A stretch of DNA of 64,000 nucleotides. Origin: Trigonopsis variabilis (lineage: Eukaryota; Ascomycota; Trigonopsidomycetes; Trigonopsidales; Trigonopsidaceae). The position numbers and the translations under genes were made by a program. Numbering within the stretch: position 1 is the stretch's first letter; every line of letters starts with the position of its first letter. The notes below the pieces were generated by a model. That model saw nothing but the letters and a program-made list of their open reading frames with translations, did no database searches and was not told the DNA's origin. This document shows, in pieces, positions 31,936 through 42,161 of the stretch. The DNA lies in the NCBI GenBank assembly GCA_003707065.3, contig PPXM03000001.1, forward strand, positions 1,488,001-1,552,000, read 5' to 3'.

Positions 31936-32423
31936 TTATTTGAGAACGTCGTCGTCTTCTTGCGCTTTGGCTTGAGCCGCCGCTATTCGAGCCCGCGCAG
32001 CAGCAGCTCGTGCTTTCCGTTCCTGTATGATTTTGTCTTGACGTTCAAGCTCCTCGATAAACATCTGGTGTCGTTCTCGAGCCTTTTGTTCCTTTATTGC
32101 TTCTCGTTGCTCGCGCGACTGACCAGTCAGCTTGGCGTTCTCACCCCCGTAGTATAAGACTCCCGCGACGACAGCAACTAGAGTAAATCCTTGGGCAGCA
32201 ACACGAAGACGAAACATTTGTTGAGCCTTGGCGCGATCGCCTTGTCGAACAGAGCGAAATGACGCAAGAAGAGCATAGACAGTGACACCCAGGCCGATCG
32301 GGACAAGAGGCTGTTCAAGACACTTGTCCCATATTCGCCTAAGAAACGGTCGTTCATCAAAATCAATGCTGATTTAGGTTAGACGATACTTCAACAGACT
32401 TACTCGCGGACGGTATTCTGCAT
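31936..32423 (-). CDS. RCF1: Respiratory supercomplex factor RCF1 (HIG1 domain)
   Basis: Inner-membrane protein that stabilises the cytochrome bc1-oxidase supercomplex. Two exons (32423-32404, 32368-31936; 35-nt intron GTAAGT...CTAAATCAG) give 150 residues. The HIG1 domain has two membrane helices, EQPLVPIGLGVTVYALLASF and GFTLVAVVAGVLYYGG. The intervening MFRLRVAAQGFTL motif is typical of the type-2 family. A charged coiled-coil tail follows, KARERHQMFIEELERQDKII then an Ala-rich helix, as in Rcf1. Exon 1 codes only MQNTVR and part of Asp. The upstream reading frame has a stop just before this ATG. Convergent with POLK. Confidence 0.9.
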
Positions 32424-33210
32424 TCTCGTTTATGCCTAGTAGTGACGACGAAGGCCTGGCACTGAGATCCGTGTAACGTTGGGACAACTCAGGGAAAGTC
32501 GGCGCCTGATTAGTCTCGTGGGTGTCGTTCAAGCTGGAGCCTGGACGACGTTAACACGATAAATCTACAACAGTCTGTTATTATATATGCTTAGGAGGTT
32601 GTATAATTGCGGTTAAATAGACTGAAATCGAATATTCTTTAGTCACGTGGTCAGCACGAGAAGACTCTTTTCGACTTTATTACTATAGTATCGTGTGTCA
32701 TACATAATTAAGAGGCTATTGAGTCTACTGAAGCATCTTGGGCAGTTGATAGCGTCGTATATCTGGTAGAGCATGTCGTAGTACGATATGGAGAGATGAA
32801 TAGTACCTGAAACAGGAAAGGGAGATAAGAGAGACCAATTATAAATGCTTGCGGTCATGCAGTCCCCCTCGATGATAATTACAACTCAAACGGCTTGCTT
32901 ACAAGTGGACAGCGAAGCTTTAAGCTGGGTCGTGAGCACTGGCAATAACCTTGGGCGCGACAGCACGTAAATACCGGGCGGAAAGAGGCAAGATTATCTT
33001 AAAGGTCTGTGATATAGAACCATGGACAATTCCAGGCACGGCGTCTCTCCTAGGAATAGAGCTCCCAAGAAGAATACGCGGTAACGGTCTCAACGGTCGC
33101 AGTCAACACGGTAAGGGTTCATGAGGGTTAGCAATCGCACGTGACCAAGACTGTGCGACGAGCAAACGATCAAGACTCCGACGCAACGCACTTTCCACTA
33201 TCGACCACCA
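32424..33210. promoter_or_regulatory. Divergent RCF1/RPL5 promoter region
   Basis: A 787-bp spacer. CACGTG boxes occur at 32644-32649 and 33139-33144. Two telobox-like AGGGTT copies lie at about 33112-33132, 80-100 bp before RPL5, the kind of site bound by Tbf1-type factors at ribosomal protein genes in many ascomycetes (inference). A short ATG frame at about 33022-33084 codes 20 residues and is probably not a gene. Confidence 0.4.
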
Positions 33211-34107
33211 ATGGCATACACAAAGACCAAGTCGTCAGCTTATCTTTCGCGTTTCCAGACTCCCTTCAGACGTCGAAGGGAGGGCAAGACTGATTACTAT
33301 GCCCGAAAGCGTTTGATCACTCAACACAAGGCCAAGTACAGTGCTCCCAAATACCGAATGGTTGTGCGATTCACCAACAAGGACATCATTGCCCAAATCA
33401 TCTCCTCTGAAATCAAGGGTGATGTTGTCCTCAGTGCTGCTTATGCCCACGAGCTTCCTCGATATGGCATCAAGCACGGTTTGACTAACTGGTCTGCTGC
33501 TTATGCCGTCGGTCTTCTTCTTGCTCGACGAACTCTCAAGAAGCTTGGCTTGGACGAGACCTACGAGGGTGTTGTTGAGGCCGATGGAGAATACACTCTT
33601 ACTGAAGCCGTTGAGGACCAACCTCGTCCCTTCAAGGTTTTCCTTGACATTGGTCTTCAACGCACCACCACTGGTGCTCGTGTCTTTGGTGCTCTCAAGG
33701 GTGCTTCTGACGGTGGTTTGTACATTCCTCACTCCGAGAAACGTTTCCCTGGCTTTGATATCGAGACCAAGGAAATCGATGCCGAGACTCTTCGAAAATA
33801 CATTGTTGGCGGCCACATTGCTGAGTACATGGAAGTGTTGCAAGATGATGATGAGGAACAATACCGAGAGATCTTCAAGTCTTACATCGATGACGGCCTT
33901 GACTCTGAGTCGATCGAAGACATCTACGTTAACGCTCATGAAAAGATCCGCGAGGACCCCGAATTCAAACCCTCTCAATCTGGCAAGAGCAAGGAGGAGT
34001 ATGCTGCCGAGTCCAAGAAGTACAGGACCGCCAAACTTTCTCTCGAGGAGAGGAAGAAACGTGCTGCCGACAAGGCTGCTCGTCTCGAGGCCGAGCTTCT
34101 TGGCTAG
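33211..34107 (+). CDS. RPL5: 60S ribosomal protein L5 (uL18)
   Basis: Binds 5S rRNA and carries it into the large subunit. The intronless 298-residue frame shows SSAYLSRFQTPFRRRREGKT, DYYARKRLITQHKAKYSAPKY, RYGIKHGLTNWSAAYAVGLL and LDIGLQRTTTGARVFGALKG. A basic C-terminal helix (EERKKRAADKAARLEAELLG) ends it. Codon use is strongly biased to C-ending and optimal codons, clearly different from neighbours and expected for a highly expressed gene. The bias also produces a long spurious antisense frame. Unlike RPS18 in this window it has no coding intron. Confidence 0.98.
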   Translation: MAYTKTKSSAYLSRFQTPFRRRREGKTDYYARKRLITQHKAKYSAPKYRMVVRFTNKDIIAQIISSEIKGDVVLSAAYAHELPRYGIKHGLTNWSAAYAVGLLLARRTLKKLGLDETYEGVVEADGEYTLTEAVEDQPRPFKVFLDIGLQRTTTGARVFGALKGASDGGLYIPHSEKRFPGFDIETKEIDAETLRKYIVGGHIAEYMEVLQDDDEEQYREIFKSYIDDGLDSESIEDIYVNAHEKIREDPEFKPSQSGKSKEEYAAESKKYRTAKLSLEERKKRAADKAARLEAELLG

Positions 34108-34866
34108 GTCAGTTTTTCTTTGGTGGAAAAGGTTGTGTAAAAGTTGTGTACAACATTTACTGTTTGAATCATCGTAGCAGAGTGCCTCTCTTGTGTCTCT
34201 GTGTTTCGTTTAATCTTCGCATCTATTTGATTTGCGCGACAACGCTTTGCATTAAATCTAGACTTGGACCCACAGCGCCATATTGAATATTGAAAATTGA
34301 TTGCTTCACACGCTAGAGGGAAACGTCTGAATTTGGTTCTTTTTTTCCCCGTTAGTAATAAAGAACAGCGAGCAGGTTTGCTTCTTCGCGCAGACTCAGT
34401 AGAAGCAGAGCTGTTACCGAACCCGTTCATCACAAGCGATCACAGACGCCCCAGTCTGCCACCGTTATGCTGTACAAACCATCTCACACCATCAGTATAA
34501 TGTATGCAAGAAGACATGGCTCCATCTTAGTGATCGCTTGCGCTTTCAGGCTGGATACAATTACAGAGACATCTGACATCTCCATCTTGATGCACGGTTC
34601 TGACCGTGTGTCACTTTCTTGCATCACATAGATCCTCGCCTCGGTTAAAAGAAAGTTAATTTGAAGTAGACACAGCAGTTCTGTTTCATTTGGTAAGATA
34701 TATAACAGAACTAATTTGAGTACTCGGTAATGATTAAGCCGGCTATAAAGAAAGACAAAGACTTCGTTTGTTACCAGGCAGGGCTACTTTTAGGCACCAC
34801 ACCATTCAAAGCTCTAAGTGACTACAGCGGTTTTAAAATAGCGTGCTTGCTGGAATCAATATTCTG
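34108..34866. other. Intergenic RPL5-RNase III
   Basis: A 759-bp spacer with a pyrimidine/AT-rich RPL5 3' region and the RNase III promoter. I checked for tRNA-like B boxes and found none. No gene seen. Confidence 0.5.
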
Positions 34867-37466
34867 ATGCCTAAACGAAAGGTATGTGAGCCAAATCAAC
34901 GTCAGTCAAGGTGATGCTTCTATTGAGAGGGTCTTTGAGTAAATGCCCCCGAATTACTTGTAGTGATACTACATTATGCTAGTCTTCGGCCGTTGATCGT
35001 TGAATCTGGATACGAGATGGCTTGAGGTTAGTTCTGTGGTTCATTCTTTAGTTATATAAGAAGATGATGCTCTTTTATATCTTTGTTTCGATGTACTAAT
35101 CTACAGGCGGGAGATGATTCCTATGCCTTTTCTAACTTTGAAAACAAGTTCGAAGGCTTTCTGCAGGCCACGAGAGAACTAATAAAGGCGATTCCTCCGA
35201 AGGGTGGGAACTTGGCTTCTGGATGCGCACAGAAGTTGTCCGCAGCTAACAAGTTCCGGTTGTTCCTTCAAAGTGGGAGTCTAAAATGCATTACGAATTT
35301 TCTCACCACTCCTGATTTTCCAGTAAGTTGAATCGAATAGCCTGCAGCTTTGCTAATCTTCAGCCCTTGACTCGGCCAGTCAACAAGAAATGGCCTCCCG
35401 AACTTCCAGTCATTCATAGCTCCGAAATCAGCACTAGAGTGTTTACTCATAGATCTGCCGCCTTTGAAGACAATGGCAAAGTACAGAACAACGATGAGCT
35501 ACTCCAGGATATAGCTCATAATGAGCGGCTGGAATTTCTGGGGGATTCTTATCTCAATCACATAGCCACTACCATCATTTATGCTAGGTTCCCTTTTCTT
35601 CGTGAAGGGGATATGAGCAATATCCGGTCTAAAATTGTCTGCAATCAAAACATCTGCGAATGGTCCAAACTTTACGGTCTGGACAAACGACTGTTGATCT
35701 CGCGCTCAGCTGAGATCAGCGGAGTCCGGACGGAAATGAAAGTTATTGCAGATGTATTTGAAGCTTATATCGCCGGTTACCTTGAAGACAATGAGTTTGA
35801 GATGGCTGCTTTTCTTCGAGTCCAGGAATGGCTCTATGCTCTAACCAACCCGATATTAGATCAATTGTCTGTGCGGGTCTCTGCGGAGCTGCCTATTAAC
35901 AGAAATGCCAAGAGCGAACTCTACAATGCTATCGGATCCCATCTTCAGAAAATCGTATACGAGCGTCGGATTGAACCAGAACGAATAGCTGGCAGTTTGA
36001 TCTCGGATGGAAAGTCGACTAATGGTTATACTATTGACTGCAAAATCGGTGATCAAGTCATTGGAACCGGCTGGGCCAAGAACGTCAAGGATGCAGGGCT
36101 GCGGGCGGCTATGATGGCATTGACAAATGAACCGCTTATCAAAAAGTTTGCCACTCAAAGAAAAATCGACCTAGACAAGAAGGACATGGCTGCACGTACA
36201 AGCAGCCCTGCGCTAGCCGATGGCGTTATTGTCCAAACAAAGATAATATCTGATGATGTCCAAGGCGGGTCCGACCGAAGGCAAGACGAGGTACAGAGGC
36301 TGAAAAGGCAAAAGACCGAGTGGGTGGAACCGTCGAGCACCGTTGAGAGTGTTGGTGAAAGCTATCTCATGGAGTCAGCGAGTAACCATTCGTCCTTAAC
36401 CACGGTGTCTCCCGTTTCTTCGAGCCCTGACACCGGGTCTAGCTTCCAAAATAGTGCTGCTATGTCTATCTTGACTAATCAAAAAGCGGTTGTCGAGGAT
36501 CGTGTTTCTGTGTCTCTGGTGTCAAACAGAGCTTTTTCGTCCTCCAGTATGAGTGCCCATGTAGACTCTCTTAATGCAAACACTGTCTCCTATGTCGATC
36601 CCTTGGATCTTGTGGACGAAGACAGCCCCGACGAAGAGCAGCGCGAGTTAATTAAAGTGGAGACTCGTGAAGAGACTGTCCGAGAAGATTCGCAAGAGAG
36701 TGTAACCCAAGAGAGCACAACTAGTGGAATTATCAAGCCAGTTTACGTGGAAGATTATGATGGAGTGCGAGTTGATAAAACATCGAAGGCTCGCTTGTAT
36801 AAGATAGTTGGATCTTACAATCAAAGAATCGAGTATACCTGGGAAGTGATAAATGAGAGACTCTACCGCGGCCGTGTGCTCTTGAATGGAGAGGTGATTG
36901 GAGAGGCGATATCGACAGGCTCGAAATTGGCTACCATTCGCGCTGCTCAAGTCGCCCTAGAGAACTTTGACGCATTGGAGAAATATGGTATGCTGCGGGA
37001 TGAGAATTCGCAGAAATTTGAACAAGAGTGCAATCGAGATTTTGATACTTACCTGCGCTATATAGGCATGGAACCCATTGGAAAGTCTTTCAGCGATGAT
37101 CCTACCGATTCAATTGGAATTTATGGGCCCTCACCAAACTGTTCAGTCGATGAAGAAAAGGAGGCACCTGTAATGAATGCAAACGAGCCCGTTGATAAGA
37201 TGGCTCGTCAGCGGCTTTACATATTAATCGGATGTAGCAAGCAGCGTCCAGAGTATACAACTAAATTGACTGGTTCAACCGATAATGAGAGAGTTCAGGT
37301 TGAACTCAAGGTGAACGACGTGTTACTGGGGATTGGGCTTGGTAAAAATTCAAAAGACGCTGGATACCGGGCGGCCATGGCTGCGCTGAAGAGTACCGAG
37401 ACGATTCAAGAATGGCGTCACATACGAAATCGCGTTCGCAAGACCAAAAAGTTTGTTGCAGACTAG
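34867..37466 (+). CDS. RNase III (Rnt1-like) with three dsRNA-binding domains
   Basis: Cleaves double-stranded RNA; Rnt1-type enzymes process pre-rRNA, snRNA and snoRNA in the nucleus. Exons 34867-34881, 35107-35322 and 35364-37466 give 777 residues (introns of 225 and 41 nt). The RNase III domain carries FTHRSAAFEDN, the signature HNERLEFLGDSYLNH (about 129-143) and KVIADVFEAYIAGY (about 202-215), keeping the metal-binding Glu/Asp residues. A first dsRBD lies at about 258-330 (GWAKNVKDAGLRAAMMAL). After a 200-residue acidic linker come two more dsRBD-like segments, about 551-612 (EAISTGSKLATIRAAQVALE) and 691-753 (GLGKNSKDAGYRAAMAALKS). Known fungal Rnt1 proteins have one dsRBD. Exon 1 (MPKRK) is short and less certain. 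Confidence 0.85.
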
Positions 37467-37556
37467 CTTGCATTATGAAGAATGGAGTAAGATAGCTTGA
37501 GTGAGTGTACTGCGTTCCTTAATTGATCACATGGCAACTCTATCGTACACAGAGGG

Positions 37557-38856
37557 TCAAAGCTGTTTTTCAATCTCAGCGAGCCTCTCATTAGCAGCTT
37601 TCAGTGTCGCCACTATACCGTATGTCTCCTCCGTCTTTCCAACAAGAAGGGGAAGCACACTCTCAAGGGCGCCCAATACGGACATTGGTGCCTCTGAACT
37701 TGACCGCCTAGGCTCTTGGCTCTCTTCAACATCTTCCCGGTCATCAAGGAGCCTGTTTATCCGTTGCAGCGCCTTGAAAGATGTCGTGCTCGACAAATGA
37801 GCGGCTCGGATCTGCGACATTTCTGAACGTACGTCTGCCCTTCGGCGGCGAACCTCAGCCAGTTGCCGTCGAAGATAGTACAGCCTGTTTGACAGCTTAT
37901 TTGTAGACATCGACAGAGCTATATCGCTCTGGGCAATGTCGATGAGATCAAAAAAGCGTAGTTCTGACTCTGCAATCAGCGCTTCAAGGACATGGAGGCG
38001 CACCCTTGCATCGTGAGACCTACCGCGACTCTTCACACGATCATAGGCTGAATGTAATTGTTCCAGCACGATTTGAGCAGCAACATCAATCCCACTGAGA
38101 CGGCGGGAGTAGTGGAGAGTCTTTCTTAGATTAGGAGACGATGGCGTAGATTTTACGGGGGATTGGGCTGTCTGTTCGGGGTGAGCTGGCTCGTTTTGGT
38201 TTTCCTGAGGCAATGCTTCCTCCGGATTGATTGTCTCTTGGTCGTCTTCCAGCGAAGGCCGTACTCTAGAGTAGGAGAGGATGGAGTCCATGGGATCCGC
38301 ATCTCTCGTAGCAAACCGATGGGTTGTTATCTTAATATACCCAGTTTCGGGTGCGGAGTCTTCATCATCGTCCGGACTGCGATCTTCAGTCACTCTAGGG
38401 ACCGTAGTTGCAATAGGAGTAGTAGCAAGACCAGCGGAGGACACCTGACGCGGTGGTCGACTTGCTCGGATGCGTCTGGGATTTTTCTTCCGTTGTCGAA
38501 GCCCGGGCCGGGTCGAAGGCGGTTCCTCGACATTATCTTCATTATAATCGTCGTTATCAGCTTTGTTATTATCGTCATTGGGGGCATTGCTGGGTTGAGT
38601 TCTTTCGCCGTTCTCTCGCTCCAACTCTGGCACTCTTTCGACCTCTTCCACTGTAATTGGCGAGCCAAGGCTTTCATTTTGAATTGCCTGATCCTTAGCA
38701 GGTCCTACAGATACGGGCGTGGTCGCTATATCGAGGACGAGTTCGGCTGATGAGATAGCTCTAGTGCCAGCGCCCCGTAGACGAGCTCTCTTTCTTTGAT
38801 GCCGGGAAAGATCTATTGCAATCAGTACTTGTATTTTATTCTGTCTCACCATCCAT
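37557..38856 (-). CDS. Nuclear coiled-coil protein, possibly kinetochore-related
   Basis: Two exons: 7 nt at 38856-38850 (ATGGATG) and 38812-37557, with a 37-nt intron (GTGAGA...CTGATTGCAATAG), giving 420 residues beginning MDDLSRHQRKRARLRG. The first 200 residues are charged and disordered with basic RLRQRKKNPRRIRAS and acidic Asp/Asn runs. The second half is helical: HVLEALIAESELRFFDLIDI, then LYYLRRQLAEVRRRRADVRS, then a final helix ending ANERLAEIEKQL. The layout resembles inner-kinetochore proteins of the CENP-U/CENP-Q type (Mis17/Ame1, Fta7/Okp1), but I cannot identify a signature. Reading through the intron gives an alternative start 11 residues longer, which looks less likely. Convergent with the RNase III gene. 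Confidence 0.6.
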
Positions 38857-39219
38857 GAATCAACCGACCAGCTACTATTGGCAAAAGCAGACGCGTTGTG
38901 TATTTAGTAGTCTTGTTGTTCGCTTCTCTCCCACCAGACCTTTCGAGGCAGCCAGAATTAGGTCAATATTGTCAGGCAGTGAGACAGGTATTACGAAGAT
39001 TGGCTACTCTATGCGATTTTTTATACGTTTGGTCTTGTCAAAGTGAGGTTTTTTGTCTTATCTGACGAGGCTGTGACATCGAAAGAGCCAAGTGGGAGCG
39101 CTACACGCATCAAATTCAAGGCTTTCGCGTTCTACAACTTGGCAAGCGTATGGTTGGATTCATTCTTGCTGGGTGAATGATCCAAGAGTGGATGCTTTTT
39201 TGATTGTGACCCAGTCAAA
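38857..39219. other. Divergent promoter region
   Basis: A 363-bp spacer between oppositely oriented genes. Nothing recognisable beyond AT-rich sequence. Confidence 0.45.
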
Positions 39220-40875
39220 ATGTCCATACCTTCTCTTCCTGGATTCGTGTGGGATCCGGAAACAAACCGATTCTACCGTCAGATTAGCAGAGCCGATCTG
39301 GGATCAGTTTCCAGTGCTACGACTGACCGTATCCTCCAGCAATCCCGTACTTCGACCAAGATATTGGAGTATGTGAAAGAGGCCCGAAAGAATCGAAAAA
39401 ATACAGAGTCAAGAGGTCATATGATCGACCAAGTCACTCGATCCTTAGTAGAAAGTGGATTTCGGCGTTCGCCCATGTCATTTACGACTTTTTTGTCATG
39501 CTGCCAGCCCAGCGTGAGCTTTTATGCAATGCTGTCATACTATCTCTTGGATGGTCTGGTCATTGGGCCTCGAGGAGTTGTGATTGGAATGAAATTGACA
39601 AATCAACAGAGCTTATTCCAGACGTCGCCTCTATATTATCGCGCAAGACAATTGACTACGTGCTATGCGTCGAGTACCGACGCTCCCTGTCGGCTGATGC
39701 AAGAAATGATCAAGAGTGCTACGTGGTTCAGCTCATCATCACCACCCGACCGAAACTCAACCTCAGCTGACCTCCTATATACGGTCAGTATTCGCTGGAG
39801 TCGCGAGCTTAATGAGACCCCGATCCAGCCAGCTGCTCAGCTATCCACCTTGGGAGATCTTAATGAGTTTGCAGTGCTTTTAGTCAACACCAGAAGCCAC
39901 GTAGAGGTCTTGGTTAAGAATATCAAGAATGGTTGTTCAATCAAGCCTCCGACTATCGGCAACTTCATCATTCCTCGCGCGGTATCAGGGCAGTGGCCTC
40001 GGTCGAAGATTAGATTAGAAAGGCTGATGGAGAAAGAAATAAGAATGGCAAAGCCGTTCTTTACTTTCCTTTCTCACGGGCGGTATTTGTTCTTCTTCAT
40101 CGAAGGAGGGAGACTTATTTACTGCAAGGACTTGCAGTCCAATCGAAGTCCGGCCCTCTATGAGATGCCCAGGGCGAAAATTGCATGTGCTGATCTCATC
40201 ACCTTAATAAACTATCCGATAGGCCTTCTTGTTTTTCTCAAGGATAGATCAGCAGTCGTGGTTACCTATAATTCAGAGCCTGGATCTCTAGCAGTGGCCG
40301 AATGTCAAATACGCGAACTTTTATCCAATCATGATCTTCAAGAACGTCGTCGCTGCCCAGTAATGATTAAACAGATCCCCCAAAGCCCATGGTTCATCAG
40401 AATAGGTGCTATGACTAGCTTGACTTTGTGTGAAGTCGCTGCAGATGATCAAGGACTGACGATTCGCCGTGTCTCAATCTATGAGCCAGGCTTTCTGAAT
40501 GAAGGCCTCCGTCCTGGTTTTACATTTATTTATCCTGGCAACTTTGACTACTCTGATCGGGCTGTGGATCACCTCCGATGCGACCCTTCCGCCTCATTCG
40601 GCATCTTTAACTACTTCGCAATTTACTCTGTCGACGGTGCTGTGCAGATATATAATACTGACTCTGGTGAGCTGATTCATTCGATCCAAATCCAAGTCCT
40701 CGAAGAGGACGGGTTGACGGTGATGATGCAGAATGAAGGTGTATCTCCAAAGTTACTGTGGACAGAAGGATGCCTCTTTTGCTCCTCTGGTGATGGATCA
40801 ATTGCATTCATAGATTTCGACTTTTCGGGAAGTCTAATAGCGGATCAATTAGGAAGAGTCTGGCTATACAGTTAG
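39220..40875 (+). CDS. DCAF4/WDR21-like protein (N-terminal signature)
   Basis: Intronless 551-residue protein. It begins MSIPSLPGFVWDPETNRFYR, close to the LPGY-x-DPE-x-NRYFK opening of DCAF4/WDR21 proteins, substrate receptors of CUL4-DDB1 ubiquitin ligases. The C-terminal half has beta-rich segments compatible with degenerate WD repeats, for example FAIYSVDGAVQIYNTDSGEL and CSSGDGSIAFIDFDFSGSLI, but few canonical WD dipeptides. Function therefore rests on the N-terminus. The ATG at 39220 is preceded by AAA and puts the signature at residue 5. Confidence 0.55.
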   Translation: MSIPSLPGFVWDPETNRFYRQISRADLGSVSSATTDRILQQSRTSTKILEYVKEARKNRKNTESRGHMIDQVTRSLVESGFRRSPMSFTTFLSCCQPSVSFYAMLSYYLLDGLVIGPRGVVIGMKLTNQQSLFQTSPLYYRARQLTTCYASSTDAPCRLMQEMIKSATWFSSSSPPDRNSTSADLLYTVSIRWSRELNETPIQPAAQLSTLGDLNEFAVLLVNTRSHVEVLVKNIKNGCSIKPPTIGNFIIPRAVSGQWPRSKIRLERLMEKEIRMAKPFFTFLSHGRYLFFFIEGGRLIYCKDLQSNRSPALYEMPRAKIACADLITLINYPIGLLVFLKDRSAVVVTYNSEPGSLAVAECQIRELLSNHDLQERRRCPVMIKQIPQSPWFIRIGAMTSLTLCEVAADDQGLTIRRVSIYEPGFLNEGLRPGFTFIYPGNFDYSDRAVDHLRCDPSASFGIFNYFAIYSVDGAVQIYNTDSGELIHSIQIQVLEEDGLTVMMQNEGVSPKLLWTEGCLFCSSGDGSIAFIDFDFSGSLIADQLGRVWLYS

Positions 40876-41353
40876 GTCCGTGTGCCCACAGAAACGATAT
40901 ATTCTGTGCATTATCGTTTGTCCGCATATCCTCTCTAGTTAGTGCTGTGACTATTTCTAGCTGTTAAATCAGCTTCTCCAATAAATCTAGTGAGAGTATG
41001 TCTTTATGGTCTTTTTGGCCGTAGACGTTTTTCATCTTCAAGTTCTCCCTGGCATATCTCATGTTGCAACTGAGAGAGCTCATAACGGATGTGTCAATAG
41101 ACAAATCTTCTGTATATCTTAAGTAAAACATCCTTGTTCAATAGATTCACCTGTCTAAGACTGTAGACTTGAACTTATAACGAGTATCTCACTCTTCAGT
41201 AAAGTATTTGGCTACAAGATCTAACGAAATATTTCATCCCTTTCATAGTCGTAGTGTGCAGCCCGGGAAAAGCCCTTTCAACGCGCTGCTCTCAATTGAA
41301 TCGTTGATGAAATTCCACTCTCTCAGGTTGCAACAATCCCAACTAGATATACC
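40876..41353. other. Intergenic between two plus-strand genes
   Basis: A 478-bp AT-rich spacer with no frame I can support; it should hold the promoter of the CX9C gene. Confidence 0.5.
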
Positions 41354-42028
41354 ATGGGCATATTCTCCAAAAACAAAGATGTGGAGGATCTGCTAGATTC
41401 TAATCCTGCAGTTAAGGATTTTTACGAGCGATCCACAGAATCATCAAAGTTGTATGGGACGGGAGTATCTGTTGACGAGCTCCCGCCGGATGAATCGTCA
41501 GCCACGAAGGATCAGTCATGGGCGAAATTTCTATCATTTGGAGGTGTTTTCAAGCGAATGGATACGTCGACCTTGAAGGACCTACTTGAGCTGGAAGAGG
41601 AAGCAAAAGCTGACAATCCCAATGGTGACGATGTGATGGATGTCAAGAAGTTGAGGGAACGGATAGCCAAGATGGAGATTGACGGTACACCTCAAGATGG
41701 AAGGCCTATAACGAATCGCAGTTTCCAGAGTCAAGCTTTGCATGAGGCGGCTTTGACCAACTGTTCAGAAGTTGAGGGTAAAGTTCAGGACTGTTTGACG
41801 GGAGGATCGTTTTTGGAAAAGTACGGGTTACTATGCCAAACACAGAGTCAGCGCTTCCGTGAGTGTGTTCTTGTTCAAAAGAAAACTATGAAGAACCTTG
41901 GCTATGGAGCTGATGTGGATCGGCCAGAGAAAGATGAATATATCCAAGGGATAAGCGACGTTCTGTACCAGAAACACTACGGCCCAGATGGGTCCAAGAT
42001 GACCCAATCAAAGAATCCTGGAGAATAA
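41354..42028 (+). CDS. Twin-CX9C protein with long N-terminal extension
   Basis: Intronless 224-residue protein. Its C-terminal half contains an exact twin CX9C motif, CSEVEGKVQDC then CQTQSQRFREC, the disulfide helical hairpin of CHCH proteins usually imported into the mitochondrial intermembrane space by Mia40. The N-terminal 110 residues (MGIFSKNKDVEDLLDSNPAV, then LPPDESSATKDQSWAKFLSF) are hydrophilic with no presequence. The initial Met-Gly could be myristoylated, but this is not tested. Typical CX9C proteins are 70-130 residues, so this one is long. I do not recognise the ortholog. Convergent with TFB3. Confidence 0.7.
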   Translation: MGIFSKNKDVEDLLDSNPAVKDFYERSTESSKLYGTGVSVDELPPDESSATKDQSWAKFLSFGGVFKRMDTSTLKDLLELEEEAKADNPNGDDVMDVKKLRERIAKMEIDGTPQDGRPITNRSFQSQALHEAALTNCSEVEGKVQDCLTGGSFLEKYGLLCQTQSQRFRECVLVQKKTMKNLGYGADVDRPEKDEYIQGISDVLYQKHYGPDGSKMTQSKNPGE

Positions 42029-42161
42029 TGGCTGGCGATCGTGATACGAATAGTCTGGGGCCTGAATAATAAGATCTAATGTACATAGTTTCGCCAGATC
42101 AACCGCGATCTGGTTCCCATACTTGCCTTGATGTTTATCTGTAAGCTTCTCTATACCCACT

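Noticed and set aside
32641-33144. CACGTG boxes in several promoters as a shared regulon
   Set aside because: A six-base palindrome is expected by chance at this frequency; no consistent position relative to starts.
33235-33978. 247-residue minus-strand frame antisense to RPL5
   Set aside because: Produced by the strong codon bias of RPL5; no domain, and the sense strand is an unmistakable ribosomal protein.
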